Shown: piece by piece, positions 35,452 through 44,784 of the stretch
Position numbering within the stretch: position 1 is the first letter of the stretch
Layout: each line of letters starts with the position of its first letter
Source of the DNA: JAUYIV01 sp035464675
Lineage (GTDB): Bacteria; Actinomycetota; Acidimicrobiia; Spongiisociales; UBA11373
Direction of reading: 5' to 3'
DNA: 64,000 bases
NCBI GenBank assembly: GCA_035464675.1
Contig: DATHSA010000033.1
Location: 1-64,000, forward strand
Notes under the pieces: model-generated
Seen by the model: the letters and a program-made list of their open reading frames with translations, nothing else
What the model was told of the DNA's origin: nothing
Database searches by the model: none
Program-made: the position numbers and the translations under genes

Positions 35452-38118
35452 TCAGGTCTCCTTCTTGCCGGAAGCCGGGGGCGGGGGGCTGACGGCCTCA
35501 CCTTCTGTCTTGCTGGAGGCTGGGGGCTGGGGGCTGGGGGCTTTCTTGCCGGGTTTGACGGTCTTGCCCTCTGCCTCCAGCTTGGCGCGGCGCTCGGCGA
35601 GGAGCTCGGCGGCGCGCTCGAGGGTGATCTTCTCCACCGAGTCGTCGCGGCGCAGTGATGCATTGACACCACCATCGGTCACGTATGGCCCGAATCGACC
35701 GTCCCTGACCTCGACCTCGTACCCGGTTCCGGGTTCGACACCGAGTGCCTTGAGGGGCTTGGCGCTCCGGGCACCGCGGCGCTGCTTCGGCTGGGCGAAG
35801 AGCGCCAGCGCGCCCTCCAGATCGATCTCGAAGATCTGCCCCTCGGCCTCCAGGCTCCGGGTGTCGGAGCCCTTCTTGAGGTAGGGACCGTACCGGCCGT
35901 TCTGTGCGGTGATCTCCTCACCCGACTCCGGATCCTCGCCGACGACGCGGGGCAGCGAGAGAAGTCGCAGCGCCTCCTCCAGAGTGACGGTGTCGAGGCC
36001 CATCGACTTGAGGAGCGAGGCCGTCTTGGGCTTCCCCTTCTGGTCGTCGGATTCGCCCAGCTGGACATACGGGCCGAACCGACCGGACTTGGCGATCACG
36101 TCCAGACCGGTGTCCGGATCGGAGCCGAGCAGCCGTTCGCCGGACGGAGCCTCGAGCAACTCGGTCGCCTTCTCCAGGGTCAGCTCGTCGGGTGGCAGGT
36201 CCTCGGGTACGGACACCCGATCCTCGCCGCGCTCCAGGTACGGCCCGTAGCGCCCGCTGCGGAGCACCACGTCTTCGCCCCCATCGAAGGGGATGGTGTT
36301 GATCTCTTTGGCGTCCGCGGCGTCGAAGGTCCTCTCGACCAGTTCGACCAGGCCCGGATGACCGTTGCCGAAATAGAACGAGGCCAGGTAGGGGATGTGC
36401 TCCCGATCACCCCCGGCTATCTCATCCAGATCCTCCTCCATTCGGGCGGTGAATCCATAGTCCACGAGGTCGGTGAAATGCCGTTCGAGGAGCCGGACGG
36501 TCGCAAACGCGAGGAATGTCGGCACGAGTGCCGAGCCCTTCTTCCAGACGTACCCGCGCTCCTGGATCGTGGAGATGATCGAGGCGTACGTCGAGGGCCG
36601 GCCGATCCCCAGCTCCTCGAGCTTCTTCACGAGCGACGCCTCCGTATACCGGGCCGGGGGCTTGGTCTCGTGCCCGACCGCCTCCAGGCTCTCGGTGTCG
36701 AGCGCCTGGCCCTCCTGCAGCGGCGGAAGCCGGATCTCCTGGTCCTCGAGCTCGGCGTCGGGATCGTCGGAGCCCTCGACGTACGCCCGGAGGAATCCCG
36801 GGAAGGTGATGACCTTGCCCGAGGCGGAGAACTCGGCGTCCTTGCCCGACGACCCGATGGCGCCGAGACGGACCTGGACGCTCTCCCCCACCGCGTCCGC
36901 CATCTGGGAGGCGACGGTCCGCTTCCAGATCAGGTCGTAGAGCTTCGACTCGTCGGGGCCGACGTGGCGTGCCACCTCATCGGGAGTTCGAAACCGGTCG
37001 CCGGCAGGCCGGATGGCCTCATGCGCCTCCTGTGCATTCTTGACCTTCGAGGTGTAGATGCGGGGCGAAGCCGGCAGGTAGTCGCCACCGTACAACTCGG
37101 CAACCTGGGTCCTCGCCGCCGTCACCGCTGTCTCCGACAGCGAGATGCTGTCGGTGCGCATGTAGGTGATGTACCCGTTCTCATAGAGGCGCTGAGCGAC
37201 CTGCATCGTCCGCTGCGATCCGAACCGGAGCTTGCGGCCCGCCTCCTGCTGGAGCGTCGACGTCCGGAACGGTGGATAGGGAGAGCGCTTGTACGGCTTG
37301 CTCTCCACACGCCGGACCGAGAAGTCGGAGTCGGACAGATCGTCCACGACGGCCTCGGCCGCCGTCCGATCCAGCAGAACCACGTCGCTGCGGGCGACGG
37401 CGCCCGCGCTGTCGAAGTCCTTTCCGGAGGCGACCCGCACGCCGTCGAGGTCGGCGAGGACCGCGGAGAACGACCCGTCCGCGGTGGCGAACACCCCGGC
37501 CACGTCCCAGTACTCGGCGGTGCGGAACGCCATGCGCTCCCGCTCACGCTCGACGATGATCCGGATCGCCGGACTCTGCACCCGTCCCGCCGACAGCTTG
37601 GGGCGAATCAGCTTCCACAGGACCGGCGACACCTCGTACCCGAACAGCCGATCGAGGATGCGGCGCGTCTCCTGGGCGTCCACCAGCCGGCGATCCAGGT
37701 CGCGGGGCTGCTCGATGGCGTGCCGGATCGCGTCCGGCGTGATCTCGTGGAAGACCATCCGCTTGACCGGCACCCGCGGGTTGAGCACCTCCGTCAGGTG
37801 CCAGGCGATCGACTCCCCTTCGCGGTCCTCGTCCGTCGCCAGGTAGAGCTCATCGGCCTCCTTGACGAGCTTCTTCAGCTTGGTTATCTGGGACGACTTC
37901 TCCTTGGGGACGATGTAGAGCGGCTTGAAGTCGTTCTCGGTGTCGACGCCGAGCCGTGCCCATGCCTCGTCCTTGTACGACTTGGGGATGTCGGCCGCGC
38001 TGCGCGGAAGGTCGCGCACATGACCGATGGAGGACTCGACGACGTAATCGCCGCCGAGAATCCCGGCGATGGTGCGCGCCTTGGCAGGCGACTCGACGAT
38101 GACGAGTTTGGAGGACAT
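35452..38118 (-). CDS. topA: DNA topoisomerase I
   Basis: 888 residues. Toprim domain (VIVESPAKART, DEDREGESIAWHL), catalytic Tyr in YITYMRTDS (about residue 320), and a long C terminus with four actinobacterial repeat modules of the GRYGPYL type (for example SGRYGPYLERGEDRVSVP). It relaxes negative supercoils. The last about 35 residues are Pro/Ser/Lys-rich and partly coded by a GGGGGCTGG repeat (35514-35541). ATG 38118 has a good promoter upstream. Confidence 0.96.
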   Translation of the reverse strand: MSSKLVIVESPAKARTIAGILGGDYVVESSIGHVRDLPRSAADIPKSYKDEAWARLGVDTENDFKPLYIVPKEKSSQITKLKKLVKEADELYLATDEDREGESIAWHLTEVLNPRVPVKRMVFHEITPDAIRHAIEQPRDLDRRLVDAQETRRILDRLFGYEVSPVLWKLIRPKLSAGRVQSPAIRIIVERERERMAFRTAEYWDVAGVFATADGSFSAVLADLDGVRVASGKDFDSAGAVARSDVVLLDRTAAEAVVDDLSDSDFSVRRVESKPYKRSPYPPFRTSTLQQEAGRKLRFGSQRTMQVAQRLYENGYITYMRTDSISLSETAVTAARTQVAELYGGDYLPASPRIYTSKVKNAQEAHEAIRPAGDRFRTPDEVARHVGPDESKLYDLIWKRTVASQMADAVGESVQVRLGAIGSSGKDAEFSASGKVITFPGFLRAYVEGSDDPDAELEDQEIRLPPLQEGQALDTESLEAVGHETKPPARYTEASLVKKLEELGIGRPSTYASIISTIQERGYVWKKGSALVPTFLAFATVRLLERHFTDLVDYGFTARMEEDLDEIAGGDREHIPYLASFYFGNGHPGLVELVERTFDAADAKEINTIPFDGGEDVVLRSGRYGPYLERGEDRVSVPEDLPPDELTLEKATELLEAPSGERLLGSDPDTGLDVIAKSGRFGPYVQLGESDDQKGKPKTASLLKSMGLDTVTLEEALRLLSLPRVVGEDPESGEEITAQNGRYGPYLKKGSDTRSLEAEGQIFEIDLEGALALFAQPKQRRGARSAKPLKALGVEPGTGYEVEVRDGRFGPYVTDGGVNASLRRDDSVEKITLERAAELLAERRAKLEAEGKTVKPGKKAPSPQPPASSKTEGEAVSPPPPASGKKET
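35514..35541. repeat. GGCTGGGGG tandem repeat inside the topA 3' end
   Basis: Three copies of GGCTGGG(GG) in tandem, translated on the minus strand as a Pro/Ser/Gln-rich stretch (APSPQPPAS). GGCTGG words also occur in the coaX-lysS gap. Confidence 0.7.
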
Positions 38119-38145
38119 GGTCTCCGCAGGGGAAGGGACGGGGTT

Positions 38146-38174
38146 GGTTTACGGCCAGACGGGCGGCATGTCAA
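38146..38174 (-). promoter_or_regulatory. topA promoter: TTGACA-17-TAAACC
   Basis: On the minus strand a perfect -35 TTGACA (38169-38174) and TAAACC (38146-38151) are 17 bases apart, 27 bases before the ATG. Best vegetative promoter in the window. Confidence 0.65.
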
Positions 38175-38201
38175 GGAGCCGGGCCGGCGACGACGGCCTC
38201 C

Positions 38202-39266
38202 CTACCCGCCGATCGCCTCCCGCAATCCCGCCTCGAAACGCGCCGCGGTCGCCTCCCATGTGTAGTGCCGTCCCACCCACTCGAGACCGGCGCGGCCCAT
38301 CGCAGCTGCGAGGGTCGGTGCGCCCACCAGGCGTCGCATCGCATCGAGGAGCGTCCGGTCGGTGTCGACGACGAAGCCGGTCACCCCCGGGTCGACCGTC
38401 TCCGGGGCGCCACCGGAATCCCCGGCGACGACGGGGAGCCCGGTGGCCGCCGACTCGAGAAACACGACGCCGAGGCCCTCGACCTCCAGTCCGAACCACC
38501 GCGTGCGGCATGGCATCGCGAAGATCTTCATCTCGCGGTACAGGCCGGGAAGGCGGTCGTAGGCGACATCGACCTCGAACCGCGTGGGTACTCCCAGCCG
38601 CTCAGCGAGTCGCCGGAGCGCCCCCTCGTCCCGCCCCTTCCCCACCAGCAGCACCTCCACGTCGTGCCCCTCCCCGCGGAGGGCATGCACCGCCCGAAGC
38701 ACCCTGCGCTGGCCCTTGCGGGGGACGAACCGGCTCACGCAGCCGACGACCACGCCGTCGGGCCCGGGACCGGGGGCGAACCCGGGGTCGACCCCGACCC
38801 CGACGACGCGGACGGGGCGCCCTGTCAGGCGTTCGACGCGGCCTGCGGTGAATCTCGAGTTGGCCAGGACGGCATCGGCCCGCTTCAGGGGATGGCGCAC
38901 CAACTGCCGGGCGATGGGGATGGCGGCGGGAACGGTTATCTCGGCGCCATGGCACAGGACGGCGTACGGCACCCCGGTCTCATCCCGCAGCCGGGGCCCC
39001 ATGTGAGCCAGGGGGTGGGGGGCGCCGAACAGGACCACATCGGGCTGGAACTCCTCGACCTGCCGCGCGACCCAGCGACGGGTGCGACGCGTCGGCCACA
39101 TGAATCGACGGCTGCCCCGAACCACCCGGTCGTCGGGGGGGGCGCCGTCGTGGCGGGGGGCGAGCACCCGCACCTTCCCCGGGAAGGCCGCGACGAGCCC
39201 CTTGAGGTACTGCTGGATCCCCCCCGCCCGGGGAGGGAAGTCGTTGGTGACGAGAAGAACGCGCAC
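38202..39266 (-). CDS. GT4-family glycosyltransferase (PimB-like)
   Basis: 354 residues from GTG 39266 (MRVLLVTNDFPPRAGG); TTG 39284 is an alternative. N-terminal acceptor-site motif NDFPPRAGGIQQYL, later EX7E motif EGLGVVFLE and AATGLPVVAGDSGGAPETV. It transfers a sugar from a nucleotide donor, most like mannosyl- or glucosyltransferases of cell-envelope lipids. Donor and acceptor are not proven. It lies alone between topA and a phosphatase gene. Confidence 0.85.
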   Translation of the reverse strand: MRVLLVTNDFPPRAGGIQQYLKGLVAAFPGKVRVLAPRHDGAPPDDRVVRGSRRFMWPTRRTRRWVARQVEEFQPDVVLFGAPHPLAHMGPRLRDETGVPYAVLCHGAEITVPAAIPIARQLVRHPLKRADAVLANSRFTAGRVERLTGRPVRVVGVGVDPGFAPGPGPDGVVVGCVSRFVPRKGQRRVLRAVHALRGEGHDVEVLLVGKGRDEGALRRLAERLGVPTRFEVDVAYDRLPGLYREMKIFAMPCRTRWFGLEVEGLGVVFLESAATGLPVVAGDSGGAPETVDPGVTGFVVDTDRTLLDAMRRLVGAPTLAAAMGRAGLEWVGRHYTWEATAARFEAGLREAIGG

Positions 39267-39394
39267 CCGCTCAGTCTCGCGCAACACGTCGGAGGGCCGA
39301 CAACAGGCGGCTCCGAGCTGCCGACTCTCTGCCGTCTTCTGCAGATGTCGGCTCAGCCCGCAACGGCAGACATCCGACCCTGGCGGCGCAGGGC

Positions 39395-40594
39395 TCAGAT
39401 GTTGTAGTCCACCAGCATTTGACGGCCCGACTCCATGCGGACGTGGCTGACGCTGGTGTTCCCCGGCATGGCGAGGTTGCGCCATTCCGACCAGGTGAGC
39501 CCGAGCACCCGGGCGGTCAGGGACCAGATCGCACCGCCATGGCTGAACAGGGCAACGCGCTCGCCGGGATGGTGGGCGTTCATCCGTTCGATGACCGCGG
39601 CCATCCGCTGCCCGACGGCCTCGAAGGTGTCACCTGTGCCTCCCCGGGGGATGTCCTCGCCGGATTCGAACACCCTTGCCCAGTCCTCGGGGTGCTGCTC
39701 GGCGATCTCGTGCGGCGTCAGGCCCTCCCAGGCCCCGAAGTCCACCTCGATGAGATCGCCCAGAAGGCCGACTGAAAGGCCGTGTACACCGGCGAAGGCC
39801 TCCGCGGTGGCGCGGGCTCGCTCGAGGGGTGACGAATAGACCCTGGTCACCCCGGCGTACCGCCGCCCCAGATTTTCGGCCTGGCGCCTGCCCTGCGTCG
39901 TGAGCGGCCCGTCGGTCACGCCGTGCCACCGGCCGGCGGCGTTGGCCTCCGACTCGGCATGTCGGATGAGCGCGATCCCATTGGTGTCGTCGTCGACGAA
40001 ATGGGTCTGGTCGTTGAACGACCCGAGCCGGAAGGCGCCGTCCTCGACGGAGACCTCGGTGATCCCAGTGTTGCGCACCCGGTCGATCGGCCAAGGAGCG
40101 CTGCGATCGCGGAACCGCATCTGCCCCGCAATGACAGCGTGTACCACCCCTCCATGGGTCATCACCAATATCCGGGAGTCGGCGGGGGCTTCGTCGACCA
40201 GGACTTCAAAGGAGTCGTTGACCCGCCGGCCGAGGTCGTGCCACGACTCGCCGCCGCCCATCTTCACCGGCTCGCCGGCGCGGACGGCGGTGATCTCGTC
40301 GGGGAACCGGGCGTGCACCTCGTCGCGGGTCAGCCCTTCCCAGACGCCTATGTCGATCTCCCGCCAGGCCGGGTCGGGCTTGGGGTCGAGCCCGGCTGCC
40401 TCCGCCGTGTCGATGGCGCGGGGGAGGTCGGAGGACACGACGAAGTCGAACTCCTGCCCGGCTAGCCGCCGACCCAGCGCCTCGGCCTGCAGGCGTCCGC
40501 GAGCGCTGAGGCCGTGGCCCCCGTGCCCCTGCCAGATCCCCGACGCGTTGGCGTCGGTCTCGGCATGGCGGACGAAGGTGATGTGGACGGGCAT
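39395..40594 (-). CDS. Tandem histidine phosphatase (two PGM-like domains in one chain)
   Basis: 399 residues from ATG 40594. Domain 1 (about 1-195) starts FVRHAETDANA and has a second His in VMTHGGVVH. Domain 2 (about 205-399) starts LIRHAESEANA with second His in LFSHGGAIW. Both carry the catalytic RHxE set, so both may be active. Each is about the length of a single cobC/GpmB-type phosphatase. The double layout is unusual. Substrate unknown. Confidence 0.85.
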   Translation of the reverse strand: MPVHITFVRHAETDANASGIWQGHGGHGLSARGRLQAEALGRRLAGQEFDFVVSSDLPRAIDTAEAAGLDPKPDPAWREIDIGVWEGLTRDEVHARFPDEITAVRAGEPVKMGGGESWHDLGRRVNDSFEVLVDEAPADSRILVMTHGGVVHAVIAGQMRFRDRSAPWPIDRVRNTGITEVSVEDGAFRLGSFNDQTHFVDDDTNGIALIRHAESEANAAGRWHGVTDGPLTTQGRRQAENLGRRYAGVTRVYSSPLERARATAEAFAGVHGLSVGLLGDLIEVDFGAWEGLTPHEIAEQHPEDWARVFESGEDIPRGGTGDTFEAVGQRMAAVIERMNAHHPGERVALFSHGGAIWSLTARVLGLTWSEWRNLAMPGNTSVSHVRMESGRQMLVDYNI

Positions 40595-40693
40595 CGCTGG
40601 GCGCACAGGCTAGGGCGTGTCGGGTCGACGGCAGACCGCGTCCGAGCGGCGCAGCCGACCCGAGACCGGTCAAGAGGAGGAACCGAGAATCCA

Positions 40694-40723
40694 CTTACAG
40701 AGCGGCACCCCCGCAAGTAGATT
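40694..40723 (+). promoter_or_regulatory. Possible promoter for the 27-residue membrane peptide
   Basis: CTTACA (40694-40699), 18 bases, TAGATT (40718-40723), 32 bases before the ATG. Partial match to the vegetative consensus. Confidence 0.3.
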
Positions 40724-40755
40724 GAATCGTGACTCTCGACACGACTGGAGGAGTC

Positions 40756-40839
40756 ATGAGCACAACGGCATGGGTGATCTTGATCGTCGTCCTGCTGCTC
40801 GTCTTCGGCGGGTTCGGCTTCAGCAGGCGACGCCGCTAG
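40756..40839 (+). CDS. 27-residue single-helix membrane protein
   Basis: ATG with a very strong GGAGGAG 3-4 bases upstream. The peptide is a short Ser/Thr N terminus, one hydrophobic helix (WVILIVVLLLVF), a GGFGF turn and four Arg before the stop. That is the layout of a tiny membrane protein with a cytoplasmic basic end. Similar DUF3309-like micro-proteins are known in other bacteria. Function unknown. Confidence 0.7.
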   Translation: MSTTAWVILIVVLLLVFGGFGFSRRRR

Positions 40840-40974
40840 GACCCCGCCAGGACCCATCGACAGACCGCCGTCGACCACGTAGCGGCGGTCTTGCCGGGCC
40901 TGGGAGCGACAACGAGGCGAACGGACGCCTCGATCCTCCGATGCCCGCTGAGGTGCCGCGACCCGGCGCTCCCT

Positions 40975-40980
40975 TACAAT
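40975..40980 (+). promoter_or_regulatory. -10 box TACAAT for a leaderless small gene
   Basis: TACAAT with 6 bases to the ATG at 40987: transcription would start at or next to the A of the ATG. Confidence 0.55.
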
Positions 40981-40986
40981 CCCCAG

Positions 40987-41124
40987 ATGACCATCGTCTG
41001 GGGAGTCCTTGGAGCCGTGTTCGTGGCGATCTACATCCTCGTCCACCGCGCCAGGGTCAGGACGATGCGCCGTTTCATCGAGCGTGGCGGGCTCGACGGC
41101 GCCAACCGCGACGACGCCAGGTAG
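40987..41124 (+). CDS. 45-residue single-helix membrane protein
   Basis: Starts at ATG 40987 placed by the TACAAT box. One N-terminal hydrophobic helix (residues 3-19), then a basic cytoplasmic tail (HRARVRTMRRFI) and an acidic/Arg end. No known family recognised. It stands 147 bases after the 27-residue gene and converges with the pyrophosphatase gene. Confidence 0.6.
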   Translation: MTIVWGVLGAVFVAIYILVHRARVRTMRRFIERGGLDGANRDDAR

Positions 41125-41172
41125 CCACGTCTCTGTCTGGCCAATCGCCAACAGCCAATCGACACTCGGCGC

Positions 41173-43227
41173 TCAAATGAAGGCAGACGCGAAGATCAGC
41201 GACACGATCGTCATCACCTTGATCACGATGTTCATCGCCGGCCCGGCGGTGTCCTTGAAGGGGTCACCGATGGTGTCGCCCACGACGGCGGCCTTGTGGG
41301 CGTCAGAGCCCTTCCCTCCGTAGGCACCGGCCTCGATGAACTTCTTGGCGTTGTCCCAGGCACCGCCGGCGTTCGCCATGAAGATGGCGAGCAGGAAGCC
41401 CGTGATCAGCGCCCCGGCGAGGAATCCTCCCAGGGCCTGGACATCTATGAACCCGATGACGAGCGGAAGCGCAACCGCGAGGGCGCCCGGGATCACCATC
41501 TCTCGAAGCGCCGACGCCGTCGAGATGTCGACGCAGCGGGCGTATTCGGGACGGGCGTCCTCACGACCCTCACGCAGCCCGGGGATCTCGCGGAATTGCC
41601 GCCGCACCTCTTCGATCATCTGGTTGGCAGCTCTGCCCACCGCCTTGATCGTCAGCGCGGCGAACAGGAAGGGGAACATCGCACCGAGGAAGAGCCCGAT
41701 CGTGGTCTCGACCTGGATGATGTCGATGACCTCCAGCTGGACCGCCTCTCGGAACGCGAAGAAGAGGGCCAGGGCGGTGACGGCGGCCGACCCGATGGCG
41801 AAGCCCTTGGCCACCGCGGCGGTGGTGTTGCCCAGGGAGTCCAGGGCATCGGTGGCCTGCCGGACCTCCTTGGGGAGATGCGCCATCTCGGCGATGCCGC
41901 CGGCGTTGTCGGCGATCGGGCCGTAGGCGTCGACCGAGACGGTGATGCCCAGAGTGGACAGCACGCCGATGGCGGCGATGGCGATGCCATAGATGCCACC
42001 CTGATCGAACGCCAGATCCCCGGCCCAGTAGGCGCCTCCGATTCCCGCTGCTACCACGATCACGGAGAAGGCGGCCGAGCGCATGCCGTCGGCGATGCCG
42101 GCCAGCACCACGGTTGCCGGCCCCGTCTCCGCCTGCCTGGCGATCTCCTTCACCGGCCGCCAGTGGTCCGAGGTGAACATCTCAGAGAGCTGCCCGATGG
42201 CCAGACCGACCGCGAGGCCGACTACGACGGCGAGGAACAGGCCGATCGGGTTGTCGACGCCTTCGAGGTCGCCGAACAGCCCGTACACCAGGCCGAGCGT
42301 GCCGAGCACGGTGAGGATCGCTGCCGCGTAGGTGCCGCGATGCAGGGCGGCGGCGAGGTTGGTGCCCGTGGGGCGGACCAGGAAGGAGCCGAGGATGGAG
42401 GCTCCCATGCCGACCGCGGCCACGGCGAGCGGGAAGACCAGAGCCTGCGGTAGGAACGGCTGCCCGGCGAAGACGAAGGCGGCGAAGGCGATCGGGGCGA
42501 CGAGCGACCCGACGTACGACTCGAACAGGTCGGCACCCATCCCGGCGACGTCGCCGACGTTGTCGCCCACGTTGTCGGCGATCACGGCCGGATTGCGCGG
42601 GTCGTCCTCGGGGATCCCCGCCTCGACCTTGCCCACCAGGTCGGCGCCGACATCGGCCGCCTTGGTGTAGATGCCGCCGCCCACCCTGGCGAACAGCGCG
42701 ATCGAAGACCCCCCCAGACCGACCGCGGTGAGCACCTGGTACGGATCGTCCACCTCGAGCCAGCGGACGAAGACGAGGAAGGCGAGCCCCAGCCCGGCGA
42801 GGCCGAGCCCGGCGACGCTGAAGCCCATGACCGCACCGCCGCGGAAAGCCAATGGAAGCGCCTCGCGCACGCCGCCCCTCCGGGCCGCCTCGGCGGTACG
42901 GGAATTCGCGGCGGTGGCGATCCGCATTCCGATGAAGCCGGCGAAGGCCGAGAGGAGCGCCCCGAACACGTAGGCGAGGGCCCCCCAGGGCCGGCCGTAG
43001 TCGAGGAGGGCGAAGATCAGGCCCGCCATGAGCACGACGAAGACCGCCACCCAGGTGTACTCACGGCGGAGGAACGCCATTGCACCTTCACGGATGGCCG
43101 CCGAGATCTCCCTCATCCGGTCGTTTCCGGCGGGTGCGGCTAGCACCTGACGGGAGAACAGAACGGCCAGCAGCAGGCCCGCTGCGCCTGCGCCGACGGC
43201 GATGTACAACCAGACGTCCGGATCCAC
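41173..43227 (-). CDS. hppA: Membrane-bound ion-pumping pyrophosphatase
   Basis: 684 residues from GTG 43227 with GAGGAG upstream; about 16 helices. Catalytic loops: NVGDNVGDVAGMGADLFES and GDTIGDPFKDTAGPAMN. At the K+-selectivity site it reads GNTTAAVAKG: Ala rather than the Lys of K+-independent enzymes, so it should be K+-dependent; the second marker position is Ala where Gly is usual. It couples PPi hydrolysis to H+ and/or Na+ export. Which ion cannot be fixed by eye. Confidence 0.94.
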   Translation of the reverse strand: MDPDVWLYIAVGAGAAGLLLAVLFSRQVLAAPAGNDRMREISAAIREGAMAFLRREYTWVAVFVVLMAGLIFALLDYGRPWGALAYVFGALLSAFAGFIGMRIATAANSRTAEAARRGGVREALPLAFRGGAVMGFSVAGLGLAGLGLAFLVFVRWLEVDDPYQVLTAVGLGGSSIALFARVGGGIYTKAADVGADLVGKVEAGIPEDDPRNPAVIADNVGDNVGDVAGMGADLFESYVGSLVAPIAFAAFVFAGQPFLPQALVFPLAVAAVGMGASILGSFLVRPTGTNLAAALHRGTYAAAILTVLGTLGLVYGLFGDLEGVDNPIGLFLAVVVGLAVGLAIGQLSEMFTSDHWRPVKEIARQAETGPATVVLAGIADGMRSAAFSVIVVAAGIGGAYWAGDLAFDQGGIYGIAIAAIGVLSTLGITVSVDAYGPIADNAGGIAEMAHLPKEVRQATDALDSLGNTTAAVAKGFAIGSAAVTALALFFAFREAVQLEVIDIIQVETTIGLFLGAMFPFLFAALTIKAVGRAANQMIEEVRRQFREIPGLREGREDARPEYARCVDISTASALREMVIPGALAVALPLVIGFIDVQALGGFLAGALITGFLLAIFMANAGGAWDNAKKFIEAGAYGGKGSDAHKAAVVGDTIGDPFKDTAGPAMNIVIKVMTIVSLIFASAFI

Positions 43228-43258
43228 GGGATCTCCTCGGTGACGATGAACCGGCGCA

Positions 43259-43264
43259 AGGTTA
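43259..43264 (-). promoter_or_regulatory. -10 box TAACCT upstream of hppA
   Basis: TAACCT on the minus strand, 31 bases before GTG 43227, leaving room for the GAGGAG ribosome site. No clear -35. Confidence 0.35.
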
Positions 43265-43326
43265 GGCGGGTGGCAGACCGCCCTGGCCGTGAGTCATCCG
43301 TTCTCGCCCTGTCGGCGAATCGCGCT

Positions 43327-44781
43327 TCAGCGCCGCCACAGCTCTCTTGTGAACAGGAGGATGACCGGGAAGATCTCCAGCCTCCCGACGATCATCAGGA
43401 AACTCAGCAGCCACTTGCCCGCGGCCGGCACTACGAAGTAGTTGGCCGCCGGACCCACTTCCGAGAGACCCGGGCCTATGTTGCCGAGCGCGGATGCCAC
43501 CGCGGAGACCGACGTCGGCAGGTCGAAACCCGCACCCGCGACGGACTCGATGGTGGCAAACGCGAACGTGCCTGTCATGAACAGGAACATGTAGAGCAGG
43601 AAGAACGACTGCACGCTCTCCGCCACCTCGTCGGGGACCGGCTGATCGCCCAACTTGGTCACGAACAGCCCCCGGGGATGGATCAGCCTCCTGAGGTCCG
43701 CCTGGGAGCCCTCGTAAAGAACGCCCAACCGGTAGATCTTCACGGATCCGCCCGTAGAGCCTGCCATCCCGCCCACGAACATGAGGCCGACGACGAGCAC
43801 CTGCAGGGCGCTCGCCCACTGGCCGAAGTCGGCCGTCGCGTAACCCGTCGTGGTCACGAGAGAAACGGCAGTGAAGAGGCCGTCGCGAACCGTGTCCGCG
43901 ATCTCCGTTCCCCACGTCCCTATCACGACGAACACCGACGCCGCGGCAAGGATCATCGCGTAGAGCCGGAACTCTGGATGCCGCAAATACGCGATTGGGT
44001 CACGGTCGCGAATAGCTCGATAGTGCAGGGCGAACGACGCCCCCGCGATCACCATGAACACGATCACGACCCACTGCGCATAGGCGTTGAACGCGTCGAG
44101 CGAGGCCGCCCTGGTACCGAACCCGCCGGTCGACATCGTGGTGAAGGAGTGGGTGATCGCGTCGAACAGGGACATGTCGCTGAACGCGAGGAGAGCCGCC
44201 TCGAGAGCCGTGAATGCCACGTAGACGAACCAGAGGCGCTTGGCCGTCTCCCGGAACCGGGGTGTGAGCCGATCGGGATGCGGGCCGGGCGATTCGGCTC
44301 TCGCCAGCTGGACGCCCCCGGTGCCGAGGAGCGGGAGGATCGCGATCGAGAGAATGATGATCCCCATCCCTCCCATCCATTGCGTGAGCGCTCGCCACCA
44401 AAGGATCGAAAATGGCAGGGTCGCCGGGTCCGGCACCACCGAGGCCCCGGTTGTGGTCAGACCGGACGCCGACTCGAAGAAGGCATTCGTCAGACCATTC
44501 ATGGTCCCAGTGATCAAATAGGGAAGGGTCGCCGCGAACGTCATGGCGAACCAGGAGAGCCCGACGGCTGCAAAGCCTTCTCCCGTAGTCAGGACGCCGT
44601 TCGTCGCGAATACGCGACGACCGACATCGCCGACCACGATGACGATCGCTGCGGCGACCGAAATCTCAGCGGCCTCCGCCCATTCGCTGTAGATGACCGC
44701 AACCGCGGCTGCGGAGATCATTGCGGCACCAGTGGCCTCGACCACCGAGAACACGATGTGGGCGAGCCTTCGGAGGGACAC
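43327..44781 (-). CDS. trkH: Trk potassium uptake channel subunit TrkH
   Basis: 484 residues with four M1-P-M2 repeats. Selectivity filter loops include ASGLTTTGASV, TTMSTGGFGT and VSLVTTTGYATADF; the fourth is near SALGNIGPGLSEV. It forms the membrane K+ channel gated by the cytoplasmic TrkA next door. Three bases separate it from trkA. hppA on the same strand downstream is separated by a 99-base gap. Confidence 0.94.
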   Translation of the reverse strand: MSLRRLAHIVFSVVEATGAAMISAAAVAVIYSEWAEAAEISVAAAIVIVVGDVGRRVFATNGVLTTGEGFAAVGLSWFAMTFAATLPYLITGTMNGLTNAFFESASGLTTTGASVVPDPATLPFSILWWRALTQWMGGMGIIILSIAILPLLGTGGVQLARAESPGPHPDRLTPRFRETAKRLWFVYVAFTALEAALLAFSDMSLFDAITHSFTTMSTGGFGTRAASLDAFNAYAQWVVIVFMVIAGASFALHYRAIRDRDPIAYLRHPEFRLYAMILAAASVFVVIGTWGTEIADTVRDGLFTAVSLVTTTGYATADFGQWASALQVLVVGLMFVGGMAGSTGGSVKIYRLGVLYEGSQADLRRLIHPRGLFVTKLGDQPVPDEVAESVQSFFLLYMFLFMTGTFAFATIESVAGAGFDLPTSVSAVASALGNIGPGLSEVGPAANYFVVPAAGKWLLSFLMIVGRLEIFPVILLFTRELWRR

Positions 44782-44784
44782 GGC

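Noticed and set aside
36358..38265. 635-codon open frame opposite topA
   Set aside because: Antisense shadow; composition biased, no domain, and topA motifs are intact on the other strand.
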